NCBI GenBank assembly: GCA_965153455.1
Contig: OZ234494.1
Coordinates: 13,516,001 to 13,580,000 of the forward strand
Reading direction: 5' to 3'
Origin: Sphagnum compactum
Lineage: Eukaryota; Bryophyta; Sphagnopsida; Sphagnales
DNA: 64,000 nucleotides
The notes under the pieces are model-generated. The model saw only the letters and a program-made list of their open reading frames with translations, was not told where the DNA came from and did no database searches. Positions 25,158 through 38,109 of this stretch are shown here, in pieces; within the stretch, counting starts at the first letter, position 1, and every line of letters begins with the position of its first letter. The position numbers and the translations under genes were made by a program.

Positions 25158-26082
25158 TATGGAAGTAAAAGGCATCAAGTTGGGTAATTTATGGTGTTTA
25201 CTTCCTATTTCCATATTCATGTGTGTTTGGGAGATGTATTTGGAAAGTTTGGAATGTAAAAGTGTATTTATGGTTTTGGTGGAAAATACAAGTGAACATT
25301 TTTTATGTGTTTTGTTTTACTAGAAGGGAGACACAATAACAATACATGGCTTGATAGTGGCGATTCACATAGGTCTAGTTTGTTCTTTGCCTTTTGTAGA
25401 TATAACAAATAAAGCCTTTTGTAAAGATGTAGTGGTAATTAGGAAAGCAATGTCATCCCCCTTGAGGTGTGGTTTGTTTTATTTTATTTCTTTTTCTAAA
25501 TTTTTTATGGGTTTAAAGCATATTAAATTGGAAGATATTTTATTTTCTCTTTCATTGAATTTATTTATGTGGTAAGTACCATTTGACTTTTTTAGTTTAT
25601 AATTGTTGGGTCTTTTGGTATGTGATATTAACAATTGTTTTTAGTTTGTTACGATATATTGAAAATTTATATTTAGATGAATTACTAAATTTGCAAAAGT
25701 TTCAACTATACATCTATTTAGATTAGCTTTCACACTTTTTGTGTGCCAAGTTCATTAGGTCATAATTGAAAACACCCTATTGACATGCAAAAGTTTGCAA
25801 TTGATCATTAAACATAAAGAGTATTGTGATAGTTGGATTTAACATGCATTATGCATTTGTGCAATATATGCCTTATACTTTTGAAAGTGGCTTATGCAAA
25901 ACACCACAATTTTTTTTATATCAATAACCTAAAATATCCACAAAACATGTGGGTTCTTCTTATCCACTATTAAATTTAACTATTCTCTTACATATTTTTG
26001 TTCTTATCAACATGTTTCATTACATCTTATATGGTGCATGCTTTCACTTTTGTGGTTAATCATATATATTAATTCAGTAAGT
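25158..26082. other. AT-rich intergenic DNA
   Basis: Only short open frames (for example 25351-25575) with no recognisable domain. The base composition is typical of the surrounding repeats. Confidence 0.5.
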
Positions 26083-26600
26083 CCGTCTGTCTGTGACGGG
26101 GGTTTTGGGGGGTGGGGGAGGGAGAGGCCGGTGAAGCAGCGGGCAATGCCCAACACTACGTCTGTCTGTCTGTGACACGGCGTTCTGATCCGTTAACAGT
26201 CTTTGCGAGGCCGATTCTGCTGCAAAAGCATTTTTTATGTTTTAACACTATGGCAGAACCGGCCGTAGCTGACCGTCTGTCTGTGACGGGGGTTTTGGGG
26301 GGTGGGGGAGGGAGAGGCCGGTGAAGCAGCGGGCGACCACCACGGTTTCCGCACCGGCCAGGTGTACAAACCCGGACTGATAACCTGAGGGTACACACGG
26401 CTGGTTCTGATACCCGCACAACGTAGGTCGGGACCACTGCGCTAAGTCACAATATTGTTTTTATCTGTGGGGATATAAATGCCTTAGGGTGGGACCCACG
26501 ACTGTTATTTTGGGAAAATTTATTATGGCGACCAAACAGAACGTTCGGGGTGACTGGAGTGGCGTAGACACGGGTGTCCGAAGGTCACGGGTACCACTAG
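26083..26600. other. GC-rich, CpG-rich island with exact direct repeats
   Basis: The segment is abruptly GC-rich inside AT-rich DNA. An identical 62-bp block lies at 26083-26144 and 26273-26334 (offset 190 bp). Each block begins with a hairpin CCGTC-TGTCTGT-GACGG and continues with G runs that fit a G-quadruplex pattern. A partial copy (CGTCTGTCTGTCTGTGACA) is near 26160. A TATA-like GGGGATATAAATGCC occurs near 26470. It is directly followed by the tandem array at 26601. It could be spacer-like or satellite-associated DNA or a small mobile element. No coding is supported. Confidence 0.6.
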
Positions 26601-28010
26601 TAAGCATAAAAACCAATAAAAATTCATCATTATAAAATTTTCATTCATGTTTCTAATTATGGTTAAAAAAGATTAGGTTTTTTTGTTGCTTCCAATTTTG
26701 ACTTTTGGGGATGAAAAAAATATGAACATGAATGATTGCTAGAGGAGAATGTTAGAATTCTTTGAATCTACAAGTTTCAATACATTAATAAGCATAGAAA
26801 TCAATAAAAAATTATCATTATAAATTCTTCATTCATTTTTTATGGTTTAAAAAGATAGGGTTTTTTGTTGCTTCTAATTTTGACTTTTAGGGTGAAGAAA
26901 TTATGAACATGAATGATTGCTAGACGAGAATGCTAGAATTCTTTGAATCCACAAGTTTTAATATATTAAGAAAAGTAGAAAGCAATGAAACACTACCATT
27001 AAAAATTCCTCATTCCATTCTTCTAGTAATGGCTTAAAACATGAGGATTTATTTATTGCTTCTGAATTTGGCTTTTGAGAATAAAAAAATAATGAACATC
27101 AGCGATCACTAGAGCAGAATGCTAGAATTCTTTGATCCACAAGAAGTTTCAAAATAATAAGAAAATAGAAACCAATAGAAAAATTACGATTATAAATTCG
27201 TCATTCATTTTCCTAATTTGTTAAAAACAAATTAAGGTTTGAGTGCTCGTTTCAATTTCGACTTTTGAGAAGAAGAAATGATGAATTCCTCATCCATTCT
27301 TCTAAGTATGGCTAAACAAAATTCGGGTTTGTTTGCTCCTTCCAATTTCGACTTTTGGGGATGAAAAAATGATGAATTCCTCATTCATTCATTTTTCTAA
27401 GTATGGCTAAACATAATTAGGGTTCGTTTGCTCCTTCCAATTGAGGAGAATGCTAAAATTGTTTGAATCCACAAGAAGTTTCAAAATAGTAAGAGAATTA
27501 GAAACCAATCAGAAGCTATGATTATAAATTTTTCATTTATTCTTCTAAGTATGGCTAAACAAAATTAGGGTTTGTTTGCTCCTTCCAATTTCGACTTTTG
27601 GGGATGAAAAAATGATGAATTCCTCATTCATTCATTTTTCTAAGTATGGCTAAACATAATTAGGGTTCGTTTGCTCCTTCCAATTGAGGAGAATGCTAAA
27701 ATTGTTCGAATCCACAAGAAGTTCCAAAATAGTAAGAGAATTAGAAACCAATCAAAAGCTATGATTATGAATTTTTCATTTATTCTTCTAAGTATGGCTA
27801 AACAAAATAGGGGTTTGTTTGCTCCTTCCAATTTTGACTTGTGGGGACCAAGAAATGATGAACACAAGTGATCACAAGAGGAGAATGCTCCAATTCTTGG
27901 AATCCGCAAGTTTCAACAATATGAGTAAGAATAGAAACCAATCAAAAACTATCATGATCAAAGTCCTCATTCATTCATTCATTCATTCATTCTTGTAGTT
28001 AATGACTAAT
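26601..28010 (+). repeat. Tandem repeat array, about 6.5 diverged units
   Basis: Unit starts (TAAG..ATAGAAACCAAT-like) fall at about 26601, 26789, 26967, 27158, 27490, 27733 and 27926. Unit lengths are therefore about 188, 178, 191, 332, 243 and 193 bp plus a partial. Shared words include TTTTGACTTTTGGGGATGA, GGAGAATGCTAGAATTCTTT and CTAAGTATGGCTAAAC. The long units hold an internal half-unit duplication, and 27297-27480 and 27540-27722 are almost identical (243 bp apart), which marks a recent higher-order copying step. The array ends in (ATTC)n near 27970. Confidence 0.88.
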
Positions 28011-31000
28011 CCCCTAGTTAGGAACTATTATTGAATCCAGAACCCAGAATAGCATGAGCCCAGCACGGCAGGCAGGCAGGCAGCCTCTCAGAGTTGGTTT
28101 TCAGCGACCTCACAAGTCGGAAGGGATTGGGGGCTGATAATTATTCGACCCAGAAGCAACGCGCGGAATGTTGTCATTCGCTACACCATTGCTACCACAT
28201 TGTTGCACGTGGTATCGGCTATCCACAGCAACATGACGGAATGAGGACTCTGGTGGGAGGAGGAGGAGGAGGAGGAGGAGGAAGGCGGCAGCCGCTATCC
28301 ATTTCAAACACCCAATTGCCCAATTTACAGAAATGGGAAGTAGTGTAAGTAGCGCACACACTCTCGCCGCAAATAGGAGCGCTTAAGAAGCTCTGGCTTT
28401 TGCATTGGTCAGGACTCAGACTTGTTGCAGCTGCAACCGCGTTGTTGTTTGATTGCTTGCTTGCTTGCTTCATTTTACTGTAACGAACTAGGTAACAGGA
28501 TTTGCTGGGATTGATGTTGCTGCCATTTTTTATTGCTTTTTGTGGGAGGAGAACTGCTGGCCAATATCTCCGGAAGTTTTTCCACATTTGTTGGCTCTGC
28601 CCATATGGAAAGAGACTACCAATTGGTGTAGGATTTGGGCATTACCAGCTTGCCTCCCAATGTGTGAATGACATCTAGAGCACTATGTGTAGGATAATGT
28701 GCTAGGGTTAGGGTTGTGGCATTCCCAAGGCCGAGGTCCCCAAGGCCGAGGTCAAGGGCCTTATATTGATTTTAATAATTGATAATATTAATTATTAATG
28801 TCATTTGTAATTGATTTAGACCCCCTCATTTATGTCATTTTTAGTCGTTTATTCACTTCTAATCATATAAGAACTAGTCAAAAAATGTTATTTTTGATAT
28901 AATATTTTGTTACTTTTGTTAAAGCCAATGTTGTCTTATTATTATTATTCTATTTTTTCAATGTAACATGCAACATCATTAGTGATTATCTTAATAAAGA
29001 TTTAACATTAATTAATGACAGATTTGTAAAAAATTAAAAAACCAATCCAAATCTATCAAAAATTGGTGGAAAACTTGCCCCAAAACTAAAGAACTGTGTT
29101 GAAATGTGAGAAATTTGTTTTCCCCTCCTACACAATTTGATGATTTAAAAATAAATAAATAATGAATTTCAAGCTTCATGTGGACCCTTCTTTTGGTAAA
29201 GTTCTCAACCTTTTGATGAAATTGTGGTGGACAAACAGGGAAATTGACTGCTGTGCTGTGGGGGTGATGGAGATGCTGTGTGAGAGAGAGGAGCTCTGCC
29301 ATCAATGAATGTGGCAACAAGTTTTGGAATTAAATTACAGGCTTGAGCTCTAATTTCATTTGCATTTGTGTAGCTAAATTCAGCTGCGTCTCTAATTATT
29401 ATCCAGGCATTAAAGTTTCCTGTTCAGGGCCGCATGGTGTATTCCCAAACAGGAAATGGGTCCATGTGGGAAGCACCAATGGACATTGGAGCAGGGATTC
29501 GGAGGTGATGAAGCAGCCAAAACCGCAAGCAAACAGACAAAACTTTACACTCAACCCTTTCCCTTTTTATGCACTGCCTCTTGTGGCAGGCTGCTTATCT
29601 ATTGGGTACGGTTACTGCTGCTGCAGCTGCTTGCCTCCCCCCACGAACCAAACCAGCTTTTCTTTTCTAAGATAAACAAGTTAGCCTGGCAGTAGCTTGC
29701 TAGATATATAGTTTGCAAAGCTCATTGGGCCCCCCGCTAGACAAATTGGTTGCCGCCAGCCAACCCAACGCTTGCATCTTTATTGATCCCAACCAGGCAA
29801 CAACGTGAAAAGAGATCAGATCAGCTGTTGCCTGCCCCCCTCTCTCCCCCCCTCTTCTCCCTCCTCCCCCCTCTGCCTGTTCTGTTCTCTGCAGCGGATG
29901 CAAGCTGCACCATCAGCAGCTTTGCTGGCCAGAGTGAACCAGCACCCACTATGAAGGAAGGAGATGGGTGGCAAGTAAGTCAGTGGCCAGGAAACAGTTT
30001 TCTGTTGGGTTCCAGTTCCAGTTCTAGTTCTGTTGCATCTTTTACTACCTACCCACTAAGAACTTGCAGCAGGTTTTTAGTAGGTAGGTAGTAAAGACAA
30101 CCTGCAGGGGGTTGTTCGCGGTAGGTAAGGCCCCAGGTCAAGGGTGTTACCAGAATAAGGGTACTACCGCCTGAGGCGGCAGCTGAGGAAGAAAGTGCCC
30201 ACATTCTGGTTACACCTTTGTTGGAGGGCCTTACTGAGATGAACAATATTTTACAACAAAATGTTTCTCCTTCAAAACATAAGATCCTTATGGTGTAGCT
30301 GAGTGAATCTTTACCTTTCTCAAGGTGCACTCCAAATACACTATGAAATTTCTGGCAGTGCTTTAGGTAGCTAGTAGATGCTAGAGACACCCATCATCCA
30401 GTGGATAGTGTGCTGGTGGGGTGCTTGTTTACCCTGACCCTGCTTCCTACTGCTTCTCCCTTCTTCTTCTTCTTCTTCTTCTTCAGGTTCATGAATCATA
30501 AGGCCCTTCCTCCTCACTGCAGTGATAAATTCTAGAACATTGTTAGCCATTGGGGCTGGATGCAGTTCATGTGCATATATATCCATGTATCTAAACTCAG
30601 ATCATCTAAATGGGTCACTGAATTTTGGCTAGCACTTATGATTGCTAAAGACCCACTAGAATTTTTCTAGTGTAGGAAAGTTTCTGCCTCAAGAGAGGAT
30701 GAACCCTACGCCAAAGGTGTGCCCTCTCTTCCCAAATCAAATCACATCTGTCTGTTTTAAAATGCCACCATTTCTTTATGCTACGGAAGGAACAGTGTTG
30801 GGCAGATATCTGGAAAATACGGATATCAGACTCGAATATCACTTTTGATATTTGGGGTGATATGGTGACTGTCAAATCTCATAACTTTGAAATCTGGTCA
30901 TGAGTTCAATCTCAATATCAGGGTAGGATATCAACTCCTTGTCCGGATCTGAATATCAAGTTAGTAAGTAAATTTTATTTTCATTTTAAATTAGAAGTTG

Positions 31001-31990
31001 GGTGAGAAAAAAAACAAAATTTGACAGTTTGAGGTGGCTGCCTCGAACCCTATGAGTAATGTTGCTACTCTATAATGAGGCTCAAGCTTATGCTTGGGCC
31101 TCAAGCTTGGGCCTCAGTTTTTAAAAAAAAAAATCTTTGTTGTCATTTTGTTTTGGGGTGGGTGAGAGGAGAGGGGAGGAATTTTGGGTTTGTTCTTACC
31201 GGATATGGAGAGCCAACGAACAAGTTGGTTGAGGGTAGAACTATGAGTTGATAGCCCCCTAAATGCAAGTGCAATGAACTAATGATAGGTCACTGAGTTA
31301 GAACTACAAAACAATTCCAATTCTACCTTGAGACTAATCCAAAAAACTCAGTCATTGAGTTTGAACTACAAAATAATTCCAATTCTATCTTGAGACTAAA
31401 CCAAAAAGTGATGACATAACCATTTTCATTGTGCACGCATTCAACACCATCACAATTTATCCCATCAAGTTTGCCCAAAGTTGAATTGGTTCAACCTCAA
31501 AATCAAGTTTTGATTGTTTCACCTTTTAAAAAACCTTATACTAATATTATAATTATGGACCCTGAATTTTGTTTTTAAAAGGACAACTGGCTAGTCTAGC
31601 AGGTTTCAGTTTGAGTAAAGGGACAGTTTCATAATCCAAATCCGAATCGCATCATTTTCAAGAAAATTCTGAATATTTGGTTTGGGTACCCCAAAACTTA
31701 ATCTAAAACCTGGCCTGCTCAATACTCTAAACTTGCCAACATTGGTGATTAGTGAGTAATAAATAGGTAAGAAATTGTGAATCCCCTATCTCTAGTTTTT
31801 CCAAATATTGAGCATTGACAACTTCCTCCTCACTAAGTTGTAGAAGTTGCCATGGTTGCCATGGGATCTATTGAGCTGAGAATGAGGGTGGATTTCAGTG
31901 CCTGTCATTTGTTGGGATCTTAGATGATGATGATGATGATGATGATGTCCCAATGTTAACAGGAATTTTCTTGGGTATGGGGAATTATTC
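28011..31990. other. Low-copy-looking intergenic DNA with microsatellites
   Basis: 28030-30600 has a more balanced composition than its surroundings, several GC-rich patches and few signs of transposons, but I could not assemble any protein-coding exon series. It may be promoter, leader or non-coding RNA sequence of an unrecognised locus. Microsatellites include (GGA)n at 28257-28283, (GCTT)n near 28457-28470, (TTC)n at 30461-30484 and (GAT)n at 31923-31947. A short tandem inverted motif GAGGCTCAAGC/GCTTGGGCCTC lies near 31077-31117. Confidence 0.45.
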
Positions 31991-32589
31991 ACAGGCCTTC
32001 TTCAAGGAGGTTCCCTTTTGGTATTTTCTTCAAGGGAACCAAAACCTTTATTCCACAACCTTACAAGTGGGGGACTTTTTGTTTTGGAAACAGGAATTAG
32101 AAAAGCTCTGAACTATCCAAAATGTTGGTGCTTTCCATCCTCCTCACCAGTGTTGTTGTTATCCACTACCACCAGTGTTGGCTGGTTATCAACTTTTAGA
32201 TCTATCCTATGGAAATTAAAAAAAGCATATTCTTTTTTTTCAAAGAAGGATACGGATTCTAAAAGAATTTCAATATATTACACTAGCCGATTACACATTC
32301 ATTTTCTGAAAAATTCTTTTGCCAGTTATGAATACATTAGTTTCCAATTTTCAAAACATGATGAATATACACAAAAGTTATGCATGTCAAATTTTTGATT
32401 ATGTTGCTTAAATAAAAAAACTTACAAGAGTACAACCTAGCCTACTAGAATAAAACCAACATGAACAAAATAACTTGCTAGGGAATTGAACCCCCATTGC
32501 ATGATAAACTCACCCCAATTGCAACACAAGTTACATTCCCCATTCACACCCCATACAAATCCCACCCTAGCCCCACAAAATTAATCACT

Positions 32590-34570
32590 GTCAACCTACA
32601 ATTCTTTCAAAAAAGTTATGTTCTTCAATCAAGTCGTAGTTATCCTTTGCTAAAAACTTTTCCATCTTCAAGTATTGTTTCAAGTTTGAATTTGGCTTGC
32701 ATTTGGTGCATGAATCATCCAGCCAATTTTTCTCCATATAGTAATCCAATCCATGTTCTCCACCTATGAGTGATAGTGCCTTAAACCCTAGAGATATCAA
32801 CTCCAACAAGAATAAACATTCATTTGGTTTATATTTGTGAACATGAGATTCCAAGAATTTGTTTTGTTTTGTAATGAAACCCACATTCAAAAATTAACCC
32901 ACATGGATGCGCCATCAAGCTAGTGAATTTGCATATGCAAATGAGGGAATAGATTGCCTCTTAAATATAAATAATTTTCTAGTAATTAGTGCGTGAAAAA
33001 ATTCCTCAATTGAAACCCCCACATCAAACGTATTTTCTTTAAGATCTAATCCCACAACATCAACTGTTGCAATACATGCATTGGCAATAGGGTTCAATTG
33101 ATCAAAACACATCATCAAAAAATAAATAGCAACCTTAAAATGATATTTAATTGCTAGTTAAATTGCATTCCCATGTCCTACCAAGTTTTCCACAATGCAT
33201 AAAGCTTTAAAACATGCATCCAACATGATAGCCATCATGTTGTGAGCATGTTTTGTATCGAAAGACCGCAAATCCAAAAAAAGTTTGAATGCCTTTATAA
33301 TCTCCAATCACATATTTATGTGCAAAAGGAAGATCTTAGCCTCAAATGGGTCAAAGATTTCAAACTTGTTATAAAATTGCAATAGCTCAATTTCCATGTT
33401 CATAATAAATGTAATAATTATTGTCAATGCATTTGACAATAGCCAATGGTCATTGGACTAATTCATCACACATGCCAACACAACAAGATTGAAGGTGGAT
33501 GTGATTGTCTCAACAATAGCCCACACTTCAACTTTAAGTACTTTTTGTTGTAAATACACATATTTATGCCTGCCATTACAAAACATTATGACATTCTTAA
33601 ATTCAAATTTTTTGAAAAACGTAATGACCTTGTTGGTGAATTTGGTTTTCATGGGAATCTTTAATTTTTGATGTTGCATCCCACTTCAAAAACAATAACA
33701 CATCCACTTTTGCCTCCCTAGATTTCCCAATTTTTTTAATTCAAGTAATGGTTTTTGTAAACTAGTTAAAGTTTTTTTCACAATCACATTTTTTCACCCA
33801 AAAAGGACTTTGTCATTGTTTGTAGTTTATTGGTAGGCCTTAAACATCACATGTTCAAAACATGTACCTTCATAAATGTTGACAATTTTCAAAGGTTCAT
33901 AATCAATGACAAAATGCAAGGTTGTTGCCATAGTTATCAAATTAGTGCCTTCATCTTTTCCAAATGCAATTACTTGGTGCAACAAACCAAACCTCTCCAA
34001 CACAAACTAGAGTTGTATAGCCATGGATTGCTTAATTGTTTTGTTCTTTTCAAACAACCCCATAGTAATATGCATGGGCACCCATGTTGCATTCAAAAAA
34101 TTGATAACTAGAGCAAAAATATCCACATCAGAAAAAATTTAAAGAACAAAATCAATAAAGACTATTGTTGCATATGCAAAATTTGGCAAAACATGTTGGT
34201 CCATTGTCCTCTTGACCATGGCAAGGAACACTTCTTTCACAAGAGGAAACTGAAGAAAAAAATGAACATGAAGGCATTGGTGTAAAACTAGCCTTTGAAG
34301 CCAAATGTTCTCACAAGTGGACAATGATTTATAACACTTGCAAATATGAAACACCAAATCCTATAAAAAACTATTGTTGAATATCATCATTTTTTGGTAT
34401 GGGTTTTGGCACCAAAAAATTCAATAATTGCATAACTAGATGAACTTGTCCTTTCTACTCTAATTGCCAAGTATGAGTAGCAAGTTCTACCACCTATTCC
34501 TTGAGTTGTTTTTCATGAACAAAGAATTTTGGATGTGCAGTTTGCACATGAATATTAACGGGAGTTATAC
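32590..34570 (-). pseudogene. hAT-family transposase pseudogene
   Basis: Reading the minus strand from high to low coordinates, decayed blocks match plant hAT (BED-finger type) transposases in the usual order: KRTMDQHVLPNFAYAT (about 34205-34158), then INFLNATWVPMHITMGLFEK (about 34105-34045), FGLLHQVIAFGKDEGTNL (about 34000-33925), LRSFDTKHAHNMMAIMLDAC (about 33275-33215), CIVENLVGHGNAI (about 33200-33165), MMMCFDQLNPIAN (about 33118-33080), IEEFFHALITRKL (about 33020-32970), and a C-terminal part with LDYYMEKNWLDDSCTKCKPN (about 32750-32690). Frameshifts and stops separate the blocks. The conserved C-terminal dimerisation region is only partly legible. Terminal inverted repeats were not found. 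It is a dead element. Confidence 0.78.
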
Positions 34571-37000
34571 CATTAAATTTGTAATATGTAATTAAACCCT
34601 TGCAAAATATAGATCTTTGCATCAAAACATTGCCAAATGCTTGCCCAAATACATAAAATTTGGATCATAACATTTATAGTTTCACTAAATGCACAAATAA
34701 CCTATTGTTGATGGCAAAAAATCCCCAATAAATAGACATTTGACTATGAAGTATCCAAGTTGTAACTTGTGTTTCTATAGTTGTAAGTCATGAAACATCA
34801 ACATTTGACATTTTGCTAGATTATAAATCCACATTCTCAACATCTGAGATTTACATGGACCACATTTGAGTGGGGGCAACTAATGGAACATCTTCATTGA
34901 CTTTGCCCATGTTCTCAACAAAAGAAACATTCATCTTTTTCAACCATTAAACATATAAAAACTTAAACACAAGACACAAGGACAAACACTCAAAAAACTT
35001 TTCAAGCTCCCAAAAACAAAAAGGATAGTGATAAAAAAATTACTTTTGTTACAAAACTTTGCCAATTTGTTGAGCAAGCTATTGCCTCTTGATTTGTCAA
35101 GCAATAAACCTAGAGTCAAGAGCCAATCCTTTTGAATTGGCTGAACAACAACACCCAAAACCAAAGTGAAGCCCTCCTTATTCACTAAGCAACAAAACTA
35201 AAGACAACAAATACTATACAACAAAGAAGCAACTTGGACTAGACATCACAATGAAAAAAATAAAATCAAAGCACTTCTAAACTTTGGACCAAAAACTTGC
35301 TTAATTAAAAATGCAAAGCACATTGTGAAAGCGATAGATATCTTGTGAAGCTTCAAGCAAAACATGAAATGAAACATTGGAACAAGAATCAAAATGTTTT
35401 GTTTTTGCAAAGCTCACAACCAAAAAAAAAACCCATTTCATAAAAAAGTTCAAAAACAAGAATGTATGAAGTATGAAGCCCCAGGTGTTGTGAGAAGCTT
35501 AAAATAAAAGTTTTGAGATTGACTTACAAACAAAATCTTAACAAAAATGCAAAATACAAAGGCGCAAAGGTGCGAAACAAAGTGTTGAAAGGAGGTTGTG
35601 ATGGGTTCTCCTTAAACCCTAAATAAAATGTATATTTGACATTTTCAAAACCTTGATGGATTGGATGAGAATTTGTTTAAAACATAATGAATGAATATGA
35701 CTACTTATAAGCCGCCATGATAGATATAAAGGCATCCAGCTTTTGTGTGTAGAACTAAGTATTGGAAAGTTTAAAAAATCCTATCTAGATGCATAACCAA
35801 AATTTTCATCCATCCACAGGTGGCAATTTGAGGGAAGATTCTGCCACTTTTGTGGCATCTTAAATTGAAGAATTCGGCCTTTGCAAGGGAATCTTAACTT
35901 ACCATTTGTTGAAAGGACTTAAGTGCTATCTTAAACAGAATACGCTCTAAAAAGCATGTACACAATGGAATGTGCCTTTTAGGGAGCATTCCGCACCCTT
36001 TGTAATAATCCCTAAATGTTTGGCCACTAAGCCAAGCCATAAGGGCATGCCAAGGCCAGAAATCTACCCTTAGGGGTGCCTTCACATGCATAAGGACTTT
36101 TAAAGGACTGGGAAATAGTAAACAACTCTTGGCTTTGCATGAGCTATCCTCCAAGCTAGAAGGACCACCTATTTATTGACAACACTTTCCCCACATTATG
36201 GCATTTCAATTGGCTTGTTTAATGTGGAATAAAAATAATAAAATGAGATAGCCTTAGGATAATCGGCAATATTTGTCAAAATAATTATTTTTTTGAAAAA
36301 TTAAGGTGCAACAACTCTATTTAAGTTTAATAACAATAATTTCAATAGAATAATTTAAGTATGTTAAATCTCTTTATATTTTCAAAGATCATTGTGGCAA
36401 CCCAATGGTTCAATGAGATGCATTTAGTGCCCCCATAAGTCTTATGGTATACATTCAACATTTTGTAGTTCATTGAGTTTCTTTTGAAAACCATTGACAA
36501 ATGCATACAATTAGATATATTACATGACTTATGACCTAGGTTGTTTTAGATTCCAATTTCCAATTGTAGTTGCATCATTTAGGACACTAGACCCTAAACC
36601 TAATAAGTTTGTTTTACTCGATCTTTTCTTACATCAAATGAATTTCTTTTCGTTTCTTTTTCATGTTCTCATTTCTTTTTGTATTTCCTAAGAAAGATGG
36701 TCTCAATGAAAATAAGGGATACATATTTTTTATCTAATTGGGCAAGGATCAATTGATTACTCTAACTTAAAGAACACTACAATTTTTCATGAAAGAACCC
36801 TAGATAGATTTCTATGTGATTCTTTTGTTATTATTTGGTTTTGAGAAGCATGGTTGTATATATCAAATCTGGTTCTTTGATTTTCTGTTTATGTGTGAAA
36901 CCAGAATTAAGAAATGGAAAAATTTTGGGGGGGAAGAAAAGCTTTTGAAAACAATAGTTAGAACCGTTGGCTAACATGAGGTTAAATGGTAATTGACTAT
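34571..37000. other. AT-rich intergenic DNA
   Basis: I see no gene. A minus-strand open frame at 34940-35185 has no recognisable domain. The part next to 34570 may be the 5' region of the hAT relic. Confidence 0.45.
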
Positions 37001-37864
37001 AGGTTCCAGCCAGGGTTACCCATAACTGAACCCGAACCGAGTCTGATTTTCAATACTAGAACCAAAATTAAAACTGAAAATATTTTATTAAACAAAAAAC
37101 CGAACCCAAAATCGGATTCCCGGTTTCATTTATGTGTGAAACTGGAAAAAAAAATTCATTTTTTTTCCCTAGGTTCTTCATAAAATTAAAATGAAGAACC
37201 TAGGAATGAAAGAAAAGAAGGCTTTTAGGAAGGGGTTAGGGTTTAGGGTATGGAGAATGGAAGAACAGAAAGGAGTAAAGGCCATTGACATACTCTATGA
37301 GTGCCACCATAAGAACATAACTACACTCTAGCTGAAGCTAAACCCATGGTTAGGTTCATGGTAAAGCTAACTCTCTCTAGGGATCATACCCCCTATAGGA
37401 TGATATTTTGCCCCACCACTCAAGACTCTTAAAAGTTAGTGTGAGGTTTTGGCACACTAGGCTAAAAGAGGGGTTTGTGGATAAGATAAAAAAAGTCTAG
37501 GCATACACCAACCTATTAATTAATTAATGTAAAGGGAGATTAACCCATGTGGACACTAAAGTTAGTGCTTGTATGTGTCCCCACTCATTACTTAGGTAGT
37601 TTACATTCAAGTTGTAGGTGAAAAATAAATGGTATTATTGTGCAGGTAGTTGGTGGTAAGTCAGCACTAGGTTTCCCATTTGGCTTGTTAACCACAAGAG
37701 AGAGAGAGAGAGAGGGAGAGGGAGGGAACTGGTTGTGAACCTGCCAAACTTTATTGCCAAAGAACACAACAACAATTGGCAGAAATGGGAAAGGAGAAAG
37801 AAAAGCAGAAACCAATTTAAGAGTTGTTTGACTTTTGGGATTTATTGAACCAAGGAATCTGGTC

Positions 37865-37960
37865 ATAAATAAGGGGGCTTTGAAGAGGGGGTTTTGGGTT
37901 AGGGGGAGGTGGGGGGGGTTTAGGGTTTGGGGGGAGGGGGATGGGGTGGGGAGAGAGGCC
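37865..37960 (+). repeat. G-rich tract with many G runs
   Basis: Roughly 90 bases contain repeated runs of three to eight G, separated by T, A or short spacers, including GGGTTTAGGGTTTGGGG. This fits a G-quadruplex-forming pattern. The telomere-like words are too few and irregular to be a telomere insertion. Confidence 0.7.
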
Positions 37961-38109
37961 TTCCCTAATAAAAGCCACCTTCAAGGAGGAGGAGGAGGAG
38001 GAGGAAAACTTTAGGAGGAGTCAGGCAATGAAGAAGGTATTGGTCCGAAATGGAATCTGATGATGATCAAAAGACTAACATTAGAGAGTTTGGGTAGAAA
38101 AGGAAAGAA

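Noticed and set aside
26402-26414. On the minus strand GGTATCAGAACCA, similar to a primer-binding site for initiator tRNA-Met
   Set aside because: No LTR boundary ends next to it, no CA terminus is present, and no matching LTR pair lies around it.
26440-26600. TATA-like word in the GC-rich island as a ribosomal or Pol III promoter
   Set aside because: No rRNA, 5S or tRNA sequence follows. The adjoining sequence is the AT-rich tandem array.
28110-28361. Leu- and Gly-rich peptides at 28.1-28.4 kb
   Set aside because: They are translations of the (GGA)n microsatellite on either strand.
37900-37935. Telomere-like TTTAGGGTTTGGGG
   Set aside because: Only one or two imperfect units within a general G-rich tract, so not an interstitial telomere array.
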